From assembly GCA_026874595.1 (NCBI GenBank), contig CM049314.1:57770300-57834299 (forward strand): 64,000 bases of DNA. The letters run 5' to 3'. The notes under the pieces are model-generated. The model was not told the origin of the DNA, searched no databases, and saw only the letters and a program-made list of their open reading frames with translations. Positions 21,102 through 34,184 of this stretch are shown here, in pieces. Position 1 is the first letter of the stretch. Each line of letters starts with the position of its first letter. The translations under genes were made by a program, and so were the position numbers. This stretch comes from Sipunculus nudus (lineage: Eukaryota > Annelida > Sipuncula > Golfingiida > Sipunculidae).

Positions 21102-22799
21102 TGTAATTTTAATCGTTAATCGTTGTATAAAATATAATCTCACTATATATATATATGTTTACAAATATCAAGTTCAGTAATTCATTTAACTGAAAATATT
21201 TCACTTTTAATGGCACTATTAGTAGAGTTTAAAAGGCAATATATCTTTGTTGATTATCTTTTCCGCATAAAACACTGACACCGGAACAGGTCAATATGTC
21301 AGAATTAACCATGGTAAATATGATATTTAATAATTATATGTCACTGAAATTATCCCTCCTTTACATTAAACCATTAGCTGAAGTAAATAAGTCTATATTT
21401 GGGAAAACAAATTTAAGTCCAGCAAAGGTTAGAAAAATAAAATAATCTTGCACTAAAAATAGGAATAGACAAGGATATAATCAAGCTCTGCAAATTTAGT
21501 TTTTTTTATTGGCACTATCCTTCTTACTTTCTTGGCCAGTCACCAGCCCAACATGATTCAAGCTGATCCTTTGCTATGTTAACCTGGTAAAATGATTTTT
21601 TAACCCTAACAGGTTCAATTACACAGTTGATTATAGCAGAAATGGTTACAATACTGAAGACATTAGTAACATGTGCTAGTTTGGAGAACTAAGCATGCAG
21701 TGTCAAGTAGACCTGCTGGGCCATGTGGAGGTCAGCTGGGCAGCATAGTGTATACTCAAGTATGAATGCTGGGCTGGCTGGCCAGCTTGTGTGACCTCAC
21801 ATGAAAAGGGTCTATACAGGGTAGATTCGGTCAGGCAAACCAGAGATGTGAGTGTTTGGCCTTTTAGAATAATATGTGTTTGGGGTAACATGCATGAGAA
21901 AAGATTGGTAGGTACTTAGGAAAATATTTTTGTTATTTTAGCTTGAGTTTTTTCCCCTTACAGTCAGTTTTAGATTAAGATCTAGTGATTTCATACTGCA
22001 TTCATGAATAACCTCAGTTTTACTTGGACAGTAACTTTCAGACATACACACATAACGATAACCTTTGTTATTTCCCAAATAAACGTTAAACATCTGTATC
22101 AATTTTCACTTTGTCTGGCATTATGAATGTTAAAGCATAATCACTACAGTAAAACATGGGAAATTCATAATCATCTAAATTTGTTAAAGTAGGGCCTTTT
22201 TAGGAGGTAGGTAGGGTTTCCCAAAACAAACATATTTTTCAGGGTGGCCTTAGGTACTTGCTTGCTATACAGTTAGTTCAACAATAAGAACTGGGAGCGA
22301 AATCAGAATAAAAATGAAAACTTCAATTGTTTAAATATAGGCACACACCAACATTTTATATGCATGTATTATGAAATAAACATGCATAAATTTTAAAGCT
22401 TGGACCCTGTTATCCATGCAGCCAACTACAAGCTTCACACCATTATGTCAATTGTATGCTTTCATCAGTAAAAACTTACTGTTATAGAAATATAAGTACA
22501 AGGCAACTGAGCTCAAAGCCCAAAAAGCATCTGATAGCTTAAGCCATCTATATTTATCTGATACTGGTAGCTGGTGACCAGGCCAGCAGAGACACTGCTG
22601 TGTGAGGGGAGCCAAAGAAGTAGTGCCTCCCCAGTGGGCCAGCTTGTCTTGTGTGATAAATCACCACAACTGGTGGTGGGGTCTGCTGAGTGGGGGATAA
22701 GCTCCATTAAATAAACACTACTTGCACTGGACACACATAATTATACTTCCTAGGGCTTTAGCGTGGATGCCTCTTCATGAGGGTGTTCCTGAAAATTCT

Positions 22800-23275
22800 A
22801 GAAGAAGATATCTTTGTATCATATAAGTGAAACACATGACAAAGCTTAGCGTTAAAATATGTGTCGTTTAGCTCCTATCAGCTCATTACAAAAATATGCA
22901 CCAGACAGAGCAGTGGATTTTCCATGGGTGCAGCTAGTATATATTAACTTGATGACGCTAAACTGAGTATTTTCAAATGATGACATTGTTCGTGTCGTAG
23001 TTGAAATAAAGGTAGATACATTACTAACTCCATTGTATGTGTTCTTCACTCTGCGGAGAACACTCTTGTTATACTGTCTTTTTGTTATACTGCATCCGTC
23101 TGTGGGAAATATGTGTTATTGCAAAGCCCTGACATGGGGTCCACTTTACTGCGTGACTCAGTGCAAGAAGAAGTAAATTAGTTTGAGTGGTCTGTTTTGG
23201 AGTGCGTGAACAAGGTGCCTTTGATATGATACTAGTTTACAGGTACTCACAACAGGGATGCACCGGTCGATGGGG
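22800..23275 (+). repeat. Upstream paralogous block of LRR-Ig unit 1
   Basis: 22802-22940 matches 32385-32530 (shared CCTATCAGCTCATTACAAA and GTGAAACACATGACA). 23125-23275 matches 33565-33720, and more weakly 59100-59170 (shared GTCCACTTTACTGCGTGAC, CAACAGGGATGCA). The block lies 1.3-1.8 kb before the LRR-Ig gene in each unit, so the duplicated unit is far longer than the coding region. Confidence 0.8.
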
Positions 23276-24344
23276 GTTCAATTACATCTAAATACCTTTT
23301 TCGTTTATGGATTCACTTTCTACATTGCTCTTAACAAGGTGGCATGTATCAAAATTATTTGTAGTTGGTTTCTTGGTAATATATGGCTCTATGCACGAAA
23401 AACTAAAGCATGTATTGCTAAAGTATCTAAAGAACTTTGAGAATTGAAGGGGTCCACTGATGTTTATTATTTTTTTAACAAAACTCTTGGCAGGGTCCAC
23501 TGTTTCCTCCAAAAGTGGTCGAGCCTTCTGGAGGGCTTTAGTTAATTTTTTAACCCTGTTCAGATGGCATACCCTTGCAATTTTTTTTATGATTACAAGT
23601 CATAGACATAGTCAAAAGATTTAACCAAAGCTTTATTTAAGATTACGTTAATTTTGCTCGTTTACCATATTCTTCTCCACACATTATTTGTTTGTACATT
23701 TCTGGTTTCGAAGAAAAGTAAATTTGCAATATCGGATTTGTGGTACACTACTCTAAGATTTAAAAAAGAAAAGCCTGCTGGAAAATGTTGCAATTTTTAT
23801 GTAAAAGACTATTCGTTAAATACATGATTAATCAAACACGTATATATTATGGGATATATGAGTAAACTAGCGGTCACTTCAATCATATCAAAAGAACATC
23901 CAAGGGAAAAATACTTATCATACTCTACTTATGAATAAAGTGGCCCGCCAGAGCATCGCATAAAATATTGGGCTTTTTCTCAATCTGTTGTCAACACGTT
24001 TAACAAAGTGAATACGGGCACCAACATGAAAACTCACGTTTTTCTTATGAGAACCTAACTTTCGTTAAATGCGGTATTCTGTCATGAAATTTTCAACTGG
24101 AATTAATAAAGGATATGTATGAATTGTTTGGTGAAACACATTGATTTCTGGATTAAATGAAAATGACTCTGTGTCATCTGCATCTAAATGATGTAAATAT
24201 GGCTATTTAAATCAATTATCCGCTCTTGGTCCCTCCATCTATACAATAATATCTTTACACTGAATAAACGAGATTATCACCATAAACGCTGTAACACAAT
24301 AAAGATCCTCTAAACATTTATTAAAGGTATGGTTATTAAACAAT

Positions 24345-24580
24345 GTTATCACACCATGGGTTAAGGTCATCCCACTACATATTTACTGACAATATCATGC
24401 AAGTATATACGGTCTGCGTGGCGTAAAAACAGTCAGTAATTACATCATCAGCAGAATCATTTACTTTCTATGTGACTGTCATTACCATTGTTTGTGTGTG
24501 TCATCGAACAACAGAAAAGCTCTGTAGAAAAATAGAAATGGTCTCCAGGTGAACGGAATATCTATATAAACACGGAAACC
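24345..24580 (+). promoter_or_regulatory. Conserved 5' block of LRR-Ig unit 1, candidate promoter
   Basis: Aligns with 27940-28140 and 61410-61660. Conserved words are CACCATGGGTTAAGGTCATC, GTAAAAACAGTCAGTA and CATTACCATTGTTTG. A TATA-like CTATATAAAC sits at about 24561-24570, some 25 bases before the region aligned with the 5' end of the genes. Promoter function is inferred from conservation and position. Confidence 0.5.
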
Positions 24581-25310
24581 TTGATTGTTGAAAAGGAAAC
24601 TTAGATTGATACTTACCATTAAGAAAAAAAAGAGATTATTGAATTTCATCGTTGTACAGGTGTCTTTGGCCTTAGAACCGAGGTCGTTTTGTCACAGAAA
24701 TGACATTTCTCATGGCCCTTCTAGAAACAGATCACAAGAGATTCCAATTCGTACCGTAATGATACACCAATGAGTAATGAACATTACACATCACAACCTT
24801 TCCTCCCAAGGCTTGTGCAAATGGAACTTTTCTTTGGAAATTAAACATTTAGACCTGACCGTCACTTACATCAGGGACGATGAAACAAACTTTCAATGTT
24901 CTAAGAGCTTAATGTAGCCCCTGATTGGTCACAGATATATTTGAGAAATCAAGGATAATTCACATCGTGGATTAAAACATTTACCTGGGCTGAATGCAGA
25001 GCACTATTGCATGGAGAAAATAATATTTTCTTATTGTCGTGGCCTGCATGCCTTGAGATATCTGATACTGCGGATCAACCGGATCAGTGAGTGTTTAACC
25101 CAAGGCATTACATTCTTCTATATTTAGCCTTGAGTTATAACCGCCTGGTCCTTCCTTTGGATCTGGAGTCGTTTCCGAGACATCTTTTTCTTCTTCATAA
25201 TCCCCTCCTCTGTGGCTGTAGAGTCCGAGCTTTTCAGTAAACTACAGCCTAGCATCACAGGACGAAAGACTAAATCTGCTCTCCGTTTTTCGGAATGTGT
25301 TGAAAAATGA
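24580..25310 (+). pseudogene. LRR-Ig receptor relic, unit 1
   Basis: Clear relic of the same family as the intact gene at 28161. The signal-peptide stretch reads FIVVQVSLALEPRS, but the start ATG is replaced by AAA/AGA codons. The conserved GLCKWNFSLEIKHLDLT, FQCSKSL, HRGLKHLPGLNAEH and LHALRYLILRINRISE follow, with stops after HQ (24773), in the first LRRs and after the last LRR, plus frame changes. The match fades in the LRR C-terminal cap, near 25250. No Ig or membrane part follows, although DNA matching the 3' flank of the intact gene reappears at 26294, so the middle has been lost or replaced. Confidence 0.85.
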
Positions 25311-27934
25311 AATAAATCAGACTAACTTTATACTCGAAATCAAATCATATATTTATACATTGTCAGAAAATGAAAAAAAAAATATTATTTATCTATTCCG
25401 ATAAAGAATTAAAATTAGCACTGACGCATTAATATCCAGACATATCAGTAATTATATTAGATGTTCACGCCTGACAGCTGTAGTTTCAGGCACAGTGCAA
25501 AATATTACAACCTGTACCGGTTTTCGGTGGTATTTTTTTCATAATGAAAAACGCATATGCCTTTTTTTCCACTCAGCATGCTTAAACATGCATCTATTCA
25601 AAATGGATCCGGGGGCACTGTTTGGTACGGTAACTTTGACGTCACAGAACTATAAATATACCCGCCGTGCAAAATTCAAAAGCAGGGTACCTGACGAAGC
25701 CCGTCTCGATAAACGGTCATTTTCTAATTTATAAGCTTTTTTGCCAAAAATATTTTCATATGGATGTTGCACAATTGTAAAAAAGCCATCTCTCATCAAT
25801 ACGTGCGAATTACCAGATATCTAAAAATATCGTTTCAGTTCACTTTTTAAGAGGCGTCCAAATGTAAATCGAACATCCCGGGTAAGAAGTAACCCGTTTA
25901 TGCTCAGATGGGCGTTTTGGGTACCATGCAATTTATGTTGTACAAGGGTATGAATATTTAGGATTCCATACCTCATTTTAGTATGGTACATTCATAATTT
26001 ACGCGTAAGTTCTTAGTAAATGATAACTGGATAATGTCAGTATATTCGTATGCAGGGTTGGGTCTTAAAGAAAAAAATTGACCTTAGGTCTTGACCTTAG
26101 TTTATTTAATCATTGCCTATTTTATGTGCATTTTATTCGAACAGAAATTAAGGATTATTCTTTCGAAAAAACAGGTCAGTAAATTAATGATTCTCAGAGT
26201 TATGTACTTATCATGTGACTATTGGTCCGTTCACGCATAAACACAGAGTAACCAGTGATAGTATGACAATGGATGTCCTCGAGAGCACCTCATTATTTTC
26301 TGGCTTTAATCGAACCTGAAACCGCGGGACCGAATCGATGCAATAAGGGCAATCTATTTTGATTTATGTACCATTAACACGTTCAGAGAACAGTGCTTAA
26401 ATGAGGAATCTATCCACCTTTTGTAGATTTATCTATGCTCTCTTGTTTAAGCAAAATCTACCGTCATATATAGTCAAAATTATCCCGACAATAAATACAC
26501 AAGCACATTAGACACTATTATAATAATAGATACTGATGATCTGTTGCAGAAACCAAGTTGTACTATGGCGACCTGGCTTCCTGCTATATAAAAATATTTA
26601 AAAAAAATCTCATTAGTATTGTTTCTGTAAGACATTCCCTTTATGGCATTCAATTTGAAAGCAGATACGAAAGCAGCTGATCATGCCACATTTGTATCCA
26701 AGATTAAAAAAAAAATCCAACAATCTTGTTAGTGTAGAAAATAAATCAGTACTTGTTTGGGTATAAAGCTATGTGTGCTTTTACTAATTAAATGTATGGC
26801 ACTTATATATACAAATATATAAGAATATGTAAAAGGGTAATGCCCGAATGTACAATATCGTGAACATATTTAGTCAAGTTACCGAAAAAACCGACATAGT
26901 AAGCTTGCACTTTAGAATGAGGCAATACACCTTCATTTTAATTACTCACGTAAAACCATCTTTAAATTCACAGTTTTCATAAAGTCTCGTTAAGAATGGC
27001 GATATCCCGGTAATTTGGTCACTGTTACAGACTAAAAAGGGAATCCTATGTTTTGATATGTTCGAAAAAGGACTGTATTTGATAGCATATGCTTGATGTA
27101 GGCCTGAGCACTTGTAAAAGTGATTTATTTCCAGGCATATTGCTATAGTCCTAGAGTCCTAGATGTTTGATATATAAACAAGGTGAATGTGCCGACCTAA
27201 TGGGATTACAATGTCCTATGGAACAGTTTATACCCTGTTGGTGATCGCTACACTGAAGATCCATTTAAACATGTATCTGCCTATTTTACTTTTGTTACAC
27301 CTAAACGAATTGTGTTCGTAACGTCACAGAACATGACTAGTCTAATATGTAACTGTTTTGAGGATATAAAATTAATGTATTTTTTTATAACGCAAGTGAA
27401 CGTTTGACTGATCCATATTGATAAAATATTGAAACACACAGAAATAAATGAATCAGGTCACGGACGAAGTAACTCGAATATACAAAAGCTGGCCAACATT
27501 AAGCACTAAACAAGTCAAATTTAGACACAGCCTCATTGTATGAACATTCTAACACAACCTGAATTCAAAATTAGAGACCCATTAGAAATAAAGATGTTTT
27601 CTGACTTCAAGGTTAACATTCAATATCAGACCGTTTTGACATAATTCTTGTTTTTTTTGCGGTCAATTGATCAAATCAGAAGATAATCCAAGAAAACACT
27701 AATTCAAACAGTCTTGTGATATTCAACTGGATTTATAATGGATATACATGAATCGTTTGCAGAAACCCAGTGGTTTTTAAATTCGATGAAAAGGGCTCTA
27801 TATAATCTGCATCTGACTGATGTAAAAGTGATTATTCAAAGCCATTATCTGCTGATGGTCTCGTTGTTTGTACAATATTATTAAACTTAGTGAAGGCGGT
27901 TATAATAAAGTATGGTTAACAATCAACATCTGTC
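25311..27934. other. Non-coding spacer, paralogous to other gene flanks
   Basis: No gene seen. 26294-26345 matches the end of the gene at 29437-29490 (TTTTCTGGCTTTAAT, then CCTGAAAC). 26640-26790 matches 56585-56750. 27150-27270 matches 58600-58710 (shared ACAGTTTATACCCT). 27300-27520 matches 32550-32800. These show that gene, downstream and upstream DNA were all copied together in old duplications. Confidence 0.7.
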
Positions 27935-28160
27935 ACACCATGGTTTAGGTCATCCCACGGAAGACTTAATGTGCGACGATTTCATGCAAATATACACGGT
28001 CCGAAAGACGTAAAACCAGTCAGTAAATACAGGATCATCAAATCTATTTACTTAACATATGACTATCATTACCATTGTTTGCGTGTCATTTAGCAATGAA
28101 AATATAGGCAGGAAAATCCTTGATTGTTGACGGAAACTTGGATTGATAGTCACGCTTAGG
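27935..28160 (+). promoter_or_regulatory. Conserved 5' block of LRR-Ig unit 2, candidate promoter
   Basis: Same words as units 1 and 5: CACCATGGTTTAGGTCATCC near 27943, GTAAAACCAGTCAGTA at 28010-28025, and ACTATCATTACCATTGTTTG near 28062. The stretch TTGATTGTTGACGGAAAC just before the start codon is also shared with units 1 and 3 and is a likely 5' UTR. There is no strong TATA box in this copy. Confidence 0.5.
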
Positions 28161-29462
28161 ATGAAAATGATTTTTCTGAATTTAATCTTTGTACATGTGG
28201 CTTTGGCCTTAAAACCGAGGTCGCTGTGTCAAGGAAATGACATATCTCTTGACTCTTCTGAAAGCAGATCAAAAGCGATACCGATTCGTACCGTAACGAT
28301 AAACCAACGAGTAATGAACATTTCACATTACTACCTTTCCGCGCACGGCCTGTGCAAATGGAACTTTTCTTTGAAGCTTGAACATTTGGACCTGACCAAC
28401 ACCAACATCAGTGACGATGAAGCAAACTTTCAATGTTTGAAAGGCTTGAAGTGGCTCCTAATTGGTCACAAGGATATTTCCGAAATCAAGGAGAATTCAC
28501 TTCGTGGACTAAAACATTTACTCGGGCTGAATGCAGAGCACAATTGCTTGGAGACAATTAACTTTTTTCATTTTCGTGACCTGCACGCCCTGAGATATCT
28601 GATTCTGCGAAACAACCGAATCAGTGAGTGCGTTACCTCAGGTAATGCTGGGTGGATGGACCAGCTTCTATATTTAGATTTGAGTTATAACCGCCTTGTC
28701 CTACCTTTGGATTTGGAGTCGTTTCCGAGACATCTTTCTCTTCTTCATAATCCTCTATTCTGTGGGTGTAGAGTCCGATCTTTTGGGAAAACATTAGGTA
28801 GGCATGTATCAGCCGCCTGCCAAAGTCCACCAGTCATGACTTATATCAAAACAGATACGTGTTATTATGAGTATAAAAATACATTAAGAGCCCAAATACC
28901 AGAAAGGTGTGATCCACCAGAAAATAAAACGTTAGAAGAATTACAAAACCGTTATAACTCTCTACCTGATTGCACAATGCCACACGTTTATTTAGAAAAG
29001 ATAGACGACGGGAAACGTGTGACATGTATCGCTATTGGTGGACCGGGGATTGAGATAAACATGACGACACCAGAAAAGGAATCAATTCTTCATTATCCTT
29101 CCTCTTTAGAACAGATGTTTTCAATTATCAATATACCAGGGCACCATGAAGGTGAGTACATCTGTTCTGCGCGGAACCAGTTCAACAAAGAAAGGGTGAT
29201 CAGAAGGTCAACACAAGGGATTGATCCTTTGAGCTCATTTGTCTCCCAGTTTAAAGAGAAAGTTTGTTCAAAGGAACCAAAATGCACTTGTCTACTTTTT
29301 TGGCCTTGGCATCTTATTTTGCCCATTGCATCTTCAAGCATTATTTTGAATGTAATTATGTTAGGCCTTTGCTGTCCATCTCGTATAAAAAAGAAAACCA
29401 CAAATCTTGATGTCCTTGTCTATGTGCGCACCCCAGAATTTTCTGGCTTTAATGCTACCTGA
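28161..29462 (+). CDS. LRR-Ig transmembrane receptor, short-tailed (unit 2)
   Basis: Intact single-exon gene of 433 residues. The start is the ATG at 28161 (a second ATG lies two codons on); the open frame extends upstream only from a TTG. Layout: signal peptide about 1-18 (MIFLNLIFVHVALAL); four to five leucine-rich repeats about 72-185, including KGLKWLLIGH and LHALRYLILRNNRISE; an LRR C-terminal cap with C201, C203 and C220; a cysteine-bearing linker (C234, C250, C271); a C2-like Ig domain with C289 and the EGEYIC motif (C335); a membrane segment about 378-404; then a basic stop-transfer (SRIKKK) and a tail of only about 29 residues. LRR-Ig proteins are cell-surface recognition or adhesion molecules. 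The tail is unrelated to that of the gene at 61676. AATAAA lies at 29785. Confidence 0.88.
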   Translation: MKMIFLNLIFVHVALALKPRSLCQGNDISLDSSESRSKAIPIRTVTINQRVMNISHYYLSAHGLCKWNFSLKLEHLDLTNTNISDDEANFQCLKGLKWLLIGHKDISEIKENSLRGLKHLLGLNAEHNCLETINFFHFRDLHALRYLILRNNRISECVTSGNAGWMDQLLYLDLSYNRLVLPLDLESFPRHLSLLHNPLFCGCRVRSFGKTLGRHVSAACQSPPVMTYIKTDTCYYEYKNTLRAQIPERCDPPENKTLEELQNRYNSLPDCTMPHVYLEKIDDGKRVTCIAIGGPGIEINMTTPEKESILHYPSSLEQMFSIINIPGHHEGEYICSARNQFNKERVIRRSTQGIDPLSSFVSQFKEKVCSKEPKCTCLLFWPWHLILPIASSSIILNVIMLGLCCPSRIKKKTTNLDVLVYVRTPEFSGFNAT

Positions 29463-30804
29463 AACAACGGGACCTTCAATGCAATGGATACAAAATATGT
29501 TGACTGGTATATTAAAAGCAGTGTTTTAAACAGACCCAAAGATCCGTTATGAAATGAGGTGACTATTTGCTGTAGTATATAAGCAAGACTCTCTGGTGTC
29601 AATGATGTGACTGATGTTTGTTGGGATTATTTCATCAATACTCACATATACACAGTTGATGATTTGATTAGACTAATGTTGTTTGGCTAACAGATAAATG
29701 CACGGAGTACTTAAAATTTGACGTACCTTTTGTAGAATCGTTTAAGCCAAATCAACGGTCATAAAAAGTCCAAATTATCCCAACAATAAATTCATATAAA
29801 TTACCATATTGCGGCTACTTCATATGCCCTGCCATGCTGTGGAGGAAATATGTAAGCGTTTAGTATGAAGAATAAAATGAAAGTAATGAATCTCTGAACC
29901 ACTATCAGATAAGCTAAAGGGGTTGTTTTGTAGAAAGATAGTCAAAATGGGTGTATTGTTCTGATTTGTCATGACACAAAAAAGATCCATATATCAAAAA
30001 TATGAAGCAATGGTTGCTTTCATCCGCAAAGGGACATATTAATTCCAGGTACAAGTATTACACTATGTTTCTTCTGTTCGTTTCTGTCAGTTAAATGTAA
30101 ACATAATATGTTAACATCTTTCGTGACACAAAATTAAAATGCAAAATTGAATTTCTGTCAGTTGTTATATATGTTGTCACAGGTTCTTGTTCATCATAGT
30201 GTCTATATGAAAATGTCACGGGATGGTCGTATTATGCTTTACTGATATTTTATATCTTTAGAAATTTGTTTCGAAGAATAAAATGCTGCCACAGCGATAA
30301 GTGTTCTGATAGGAATTTGAATTTGTGTAATGGACTCTGATTCTGAAAATATGCCGACCCATTGAAATGTCGTATTCAATGGAAAGAGTTTTTGCCATTT
30401 TGTTTAACGCTATACTGAGAATCCATTAAAACATGCGCCTGTCTATATCAATATAATTAATACGGAGTTGGGTTTTTTCTAGACCACGGTTTACCTACTT
30501 CCGTTCTGATTTGACTCTCCAAATTCGGCAGACGTATTGGTGGAGCGCTCTTCTTGGACAAGTTTGTTTTATTTTGCGGTATTAAGCCCTATTTAGCTGA
30601 ATAATTAATAATATTAATATTTCCCCCTTAGGTGGCCCTATTTCTTTTGTGCTGCAAGGTCCTCCACGCCTGTGACGCTTTTTCAGGAGGCGCCTGGGGG
30701 ATTTTCACTGGCCTGTTCAGACCGTGGCCAGAGCGCATGTCCAGCCCAAAGAGCATTTCCGTGCAATACGCTGTCACGCGAGTCTACTATAATCCCCATT
30801 GATC
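29463..30804. other. Non-coding spacer, 3' flank of unit 2
   Basis: The first 50 bases match the 3' flank relic at 26310-26345. 30300-30440 weakly matches 27130-27290 and 58570-58720 (TGCCGACC, then CTGAGAATCCATTAAAACATG). A candidate poly(A) signal AATAAA is at 29785-29790. A relatively GC-rich patch lies at 30630-30780 with no coding content that I recognise. Confidence 0.55.
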
Positions 30805-30849
30805 CCCCATATCCATTGTAACGCCTCTAAAGAAAATTTTCTCTCTCAA

Positions 30850-31530
30850 AAGGAATGAAAAGGTTTGTAATTCAATGACCACATGACTTCGCTTCCAATG
30901 GGAGGGCTCTTCAGTTTGGTCAACACTGGGCACTGAGACCAGTGATGTGAACACCGTTTGACAATATTTTATGGGTTAGAGGTATGTTGATTTTTATACA
31001 TTCGAAAATATCTTTCCATGATAACCATGGTTTTAAAAGTTAGGCCAAGTTATGTGTTTTATGAATTTTTTTTTCAAAAATAAGCCCCACAACTTAATTA
31101 TCATTAGAGTTGTGTGTGTGTGTGTGGGGGGGGGGGGGTTCATATATATTTGTTAAGATCCGTGGTATGTAGGGACGGTGAAGCATAAAAAACACCAGTC
31201 CATCCTTAAATTGATAACAAACTATAATCTGTAGTCAGGGCGTACAGACCTCCACCAGAATCCCACATGAATTGTTTAATAGGGAGCACTTTTCCGTTGG
31301 GTGGACACAAAGAGCTGAGTCCTTTTACACGATCGCCGTTTTATAGGGGTTACAGGTTTGTTGATTAAATAAATTTCAGAAGTATTTTACATAATAACCA
31401 TGGTTTTTGTAGTTCGGCAGATTTATGTGTTGTTTGAAAATATTTTTTAAAAGGAAGCCCAGGGGGGTGGGGATTGCACACACTTCAGAGGGTCCTCAAT
31501 CTCTAGGGGACTTTGAAACCCCCGCCAGAA
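30850..31530 (+). repeat. Two diverged tandem units of about 375 bp
   Basis: 30965-31090 and 31340-31462 align (shared AGGTATGTTGAT/AGGTTTGTTGAT, ATAACCATGGTTTT, TTATGTGTTTTATGAA/TTATGTGTTGTTTGAA, AAGCCC). Flanking text also aligns loosely (CTCCACCAGAATC against CCCGCCAGAATC). A (TG)n(G)n run lies at about 31115-31138. It recurs in copy 2 near 42990-43670. Confidence 0.65.
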
Positions 31531-34184
31531 TCTACTAATCAGTCGTTAGTTCATACGTGCACGTTTCATGTAAAAACATTGTCATGGTTCAGGAACACGG
31601 GTTCACCTGGCGAGTGGCATAACAACTGCATACGAATGGGCTGCTTCTACTTAGGGACAAAGGAATAGCCCCTTATAGTTATTCCTTTATGGATTTGTGA
31701 TTATAGCTCTTAAGAAAATATATATTATGGTGATCCCGATTACCTCTTTAAATGTTATCGATTACGGATGCAGTACCCCTCTACAAATTTCCAGCTAAAT
31801 CTGTATATTACATTTTGCGTTAATTTGCTGAAAGACAATGCAACGAACCAAGGCTGAAGTGGTTTCTTTGCTAAACGCTTTCATCAAAATATATATCAAC
31901 CTGCTTTCTTTTTTTATCTCGGACAGTTGTCAATTTTGCATCAGACCTGCTTATTCCATGACAATTTACAGTACTTAAACCAAAAATTTGTTGGAACATA
32001 TTTTTCTGGGTCTATCTTTTTCACATTGGCAGCTATACGTTTCGCGTACAAGATAATTTAACGACATATGCATGTGTATAAAAATAACGCATGTGTCTGT
32101 TAACATGCCTTAGACTATACCCTAAACTGATTACACTGAATAAACATCGTGTTTTACGATGTCGCCTGAGCTTCAACTAATACAAAGCATTTTTAATTTA
32201 ATTTCACGGTAGAGTGCTTCTTTATACAATCGTTATATCTATGATATTTCCCAAGCAAAAAAGCTGTCCGACCTATGTTGTTTATCAGGAAAACAATGTT
32301 TGTGTGATTTCTGGAATAGAATATATTTTCTTTCTATGTTGATATTTTTTTGGGCGCGTATTCCTGGAGAAATCAGCGGAAGTAATCTTTATATCATATA
32401 GGTGAAACACATGACAGAAGTTCCTGCAAACCCTTAGGATTAAAATATGCGTCGTTTAGTTCCTATCAGCTCATTACAAAAATATACATCAGATAGAGCC
32501 ATGGATTTTCCACGGGAGCAGCTAGTAACTGTTTATTACATTGAATTAAATTATGTTACTTGCGTCACAGAACATGATTCGTCTAATATGTAATTATTTC
32601 GGAGATCCATATTGTGTATTTAAAGTCAGACCAATGACGTAAGTGGCCTTTTTACTGCTGAATCATAAAATGTAGACACAGACATAGAACTAAATGAAGC
32701 CAGTCATTGACGATGTTACTGTTTTACTTGAATATACATAGCAGTGGCCTACATTAAGCATTAACAAAGGCACATATTGACGCAAAACACTTTTGTGAAA
32801 ACACTTTAAGGTAGCAGAAGTGGAATTCCAGATAAACCTGACTTCGTTTAAGGTTTCCCTTTACATTGAACAATCTGCTGCTTTGGGACCATTGATGTAT
32901 ACATTTTCTGAAAGCTAAAGAGATTCCCTACATTCTGGTAAATAGAATTGGGAGAAACATATTGGAATTCATAACCGTTTTCATTTAATTCTAGATAATA
33001 AAAAAACACAGTTTAGTCAAGCACGTCTAATGCAGATACAGAATATATTTTTGAATGAATCGAAAATTAAGATAAAAATCCCAAAACATTTTGTTTGTAA
33101 GTATAGTTACAAATCATGATTTTATCGCGTATTTAATCATTTCACTTTTTTACGTTTTCGTAAATAAAATCCTTTTAATTAAGTTTAGTCGTCAAAAAAG
33201 CTTTTAGTTGATATGTTAACAACTATATATGGCAAAATTGTACGTTACGGACAATTATTGTTGAGAAAAACGCACTAAAGATAAGGTGGTCAGGTAGAAA
33301 GATGTGCTGTGAAAATGGGCAAAAACTAATTTCGAAGAGATCATTCGATCTGCATAATTTTCTATGCACAAATACATTCTGACAAACAGACTGTTAAAAA
33401 TAATTTCACTTAATGCCAGACCATTGAAATCGTTTCGTGGTTGACATAAAGGTAGGTACATTACTGACTCTGTTGTATGTTTTTAACACTCTGCGACGTA
33501 CATTTTTGTTATATTACCTTTTTGGCAACTTTCTGTAGAAACTCTGTTTGCAAAACCCTGTCAAGGAGTCCACTTTACTGCGTGACTCACTGCAAGAAGG
33601 CGTGAATTACTTTGAGTGGTCTATTTTGCAGTGCGTGATTAGGGTGCCCTTGATTGATACCAGTTTACGGGTACTCCCAACAGGGATGCAACGGTTGATG
33701 TGGGTTCAGACTTAATCGGACTCTCCGGTTACACAATTTTGGAAAGTAAAGGCTGCTGGTATCCGCCCGTAATTGTTGCATTTTATTTTGTATGTAAAAG
33801 ACTTTATCAAATATATGTTTAATTACACATGTATATATCAAGGGAGATATGATAAAGGTAACTAGCGGTTAATTTAATCATATCAAAAGAAAATCCATGG
33901 ATTATCTTTCCATACTCTACTTATGTAAAAAGTGGCCCTCTAGAGCATTACGTAAAATCTGAAATATTGGGCTTTTTCTCGATCTGTTCTGAATACTTTA
34001 AACACAGTGGATACAAGCACCAAAATAAAACCTCAAGCATTTCTTAAGAAAACTTAACTTTTGTTAAATGATAAATACTCTCTTATAATTTCCAATTGAA
34101 TGTATAATGAATATGTATGAATCGTTTACTGACCATTTTTGTTTTCATAATGAATAATTTTGAAGGAAAGCCTTGATTGTTGAA

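Larger units (their letters stand above)
19026..22799. other. Non-coding spacer after the Gypsy element
   Basis: No gene recognised. It contains a GA-rich patch near 20140-20190, a retroposon-like block near 20205-20335 and two microsatellites. The rest is ordinary AT-rich DNA with short meaningless open frames. Confidence 0.5.

Noticed and set aside
23258-23440. 60-residue open frame near unit 1
   Set aside because: It lies within a paralogous non-coding flank, and the frame is not kept in the matching flanks at 33.7 and 59.2 kb.
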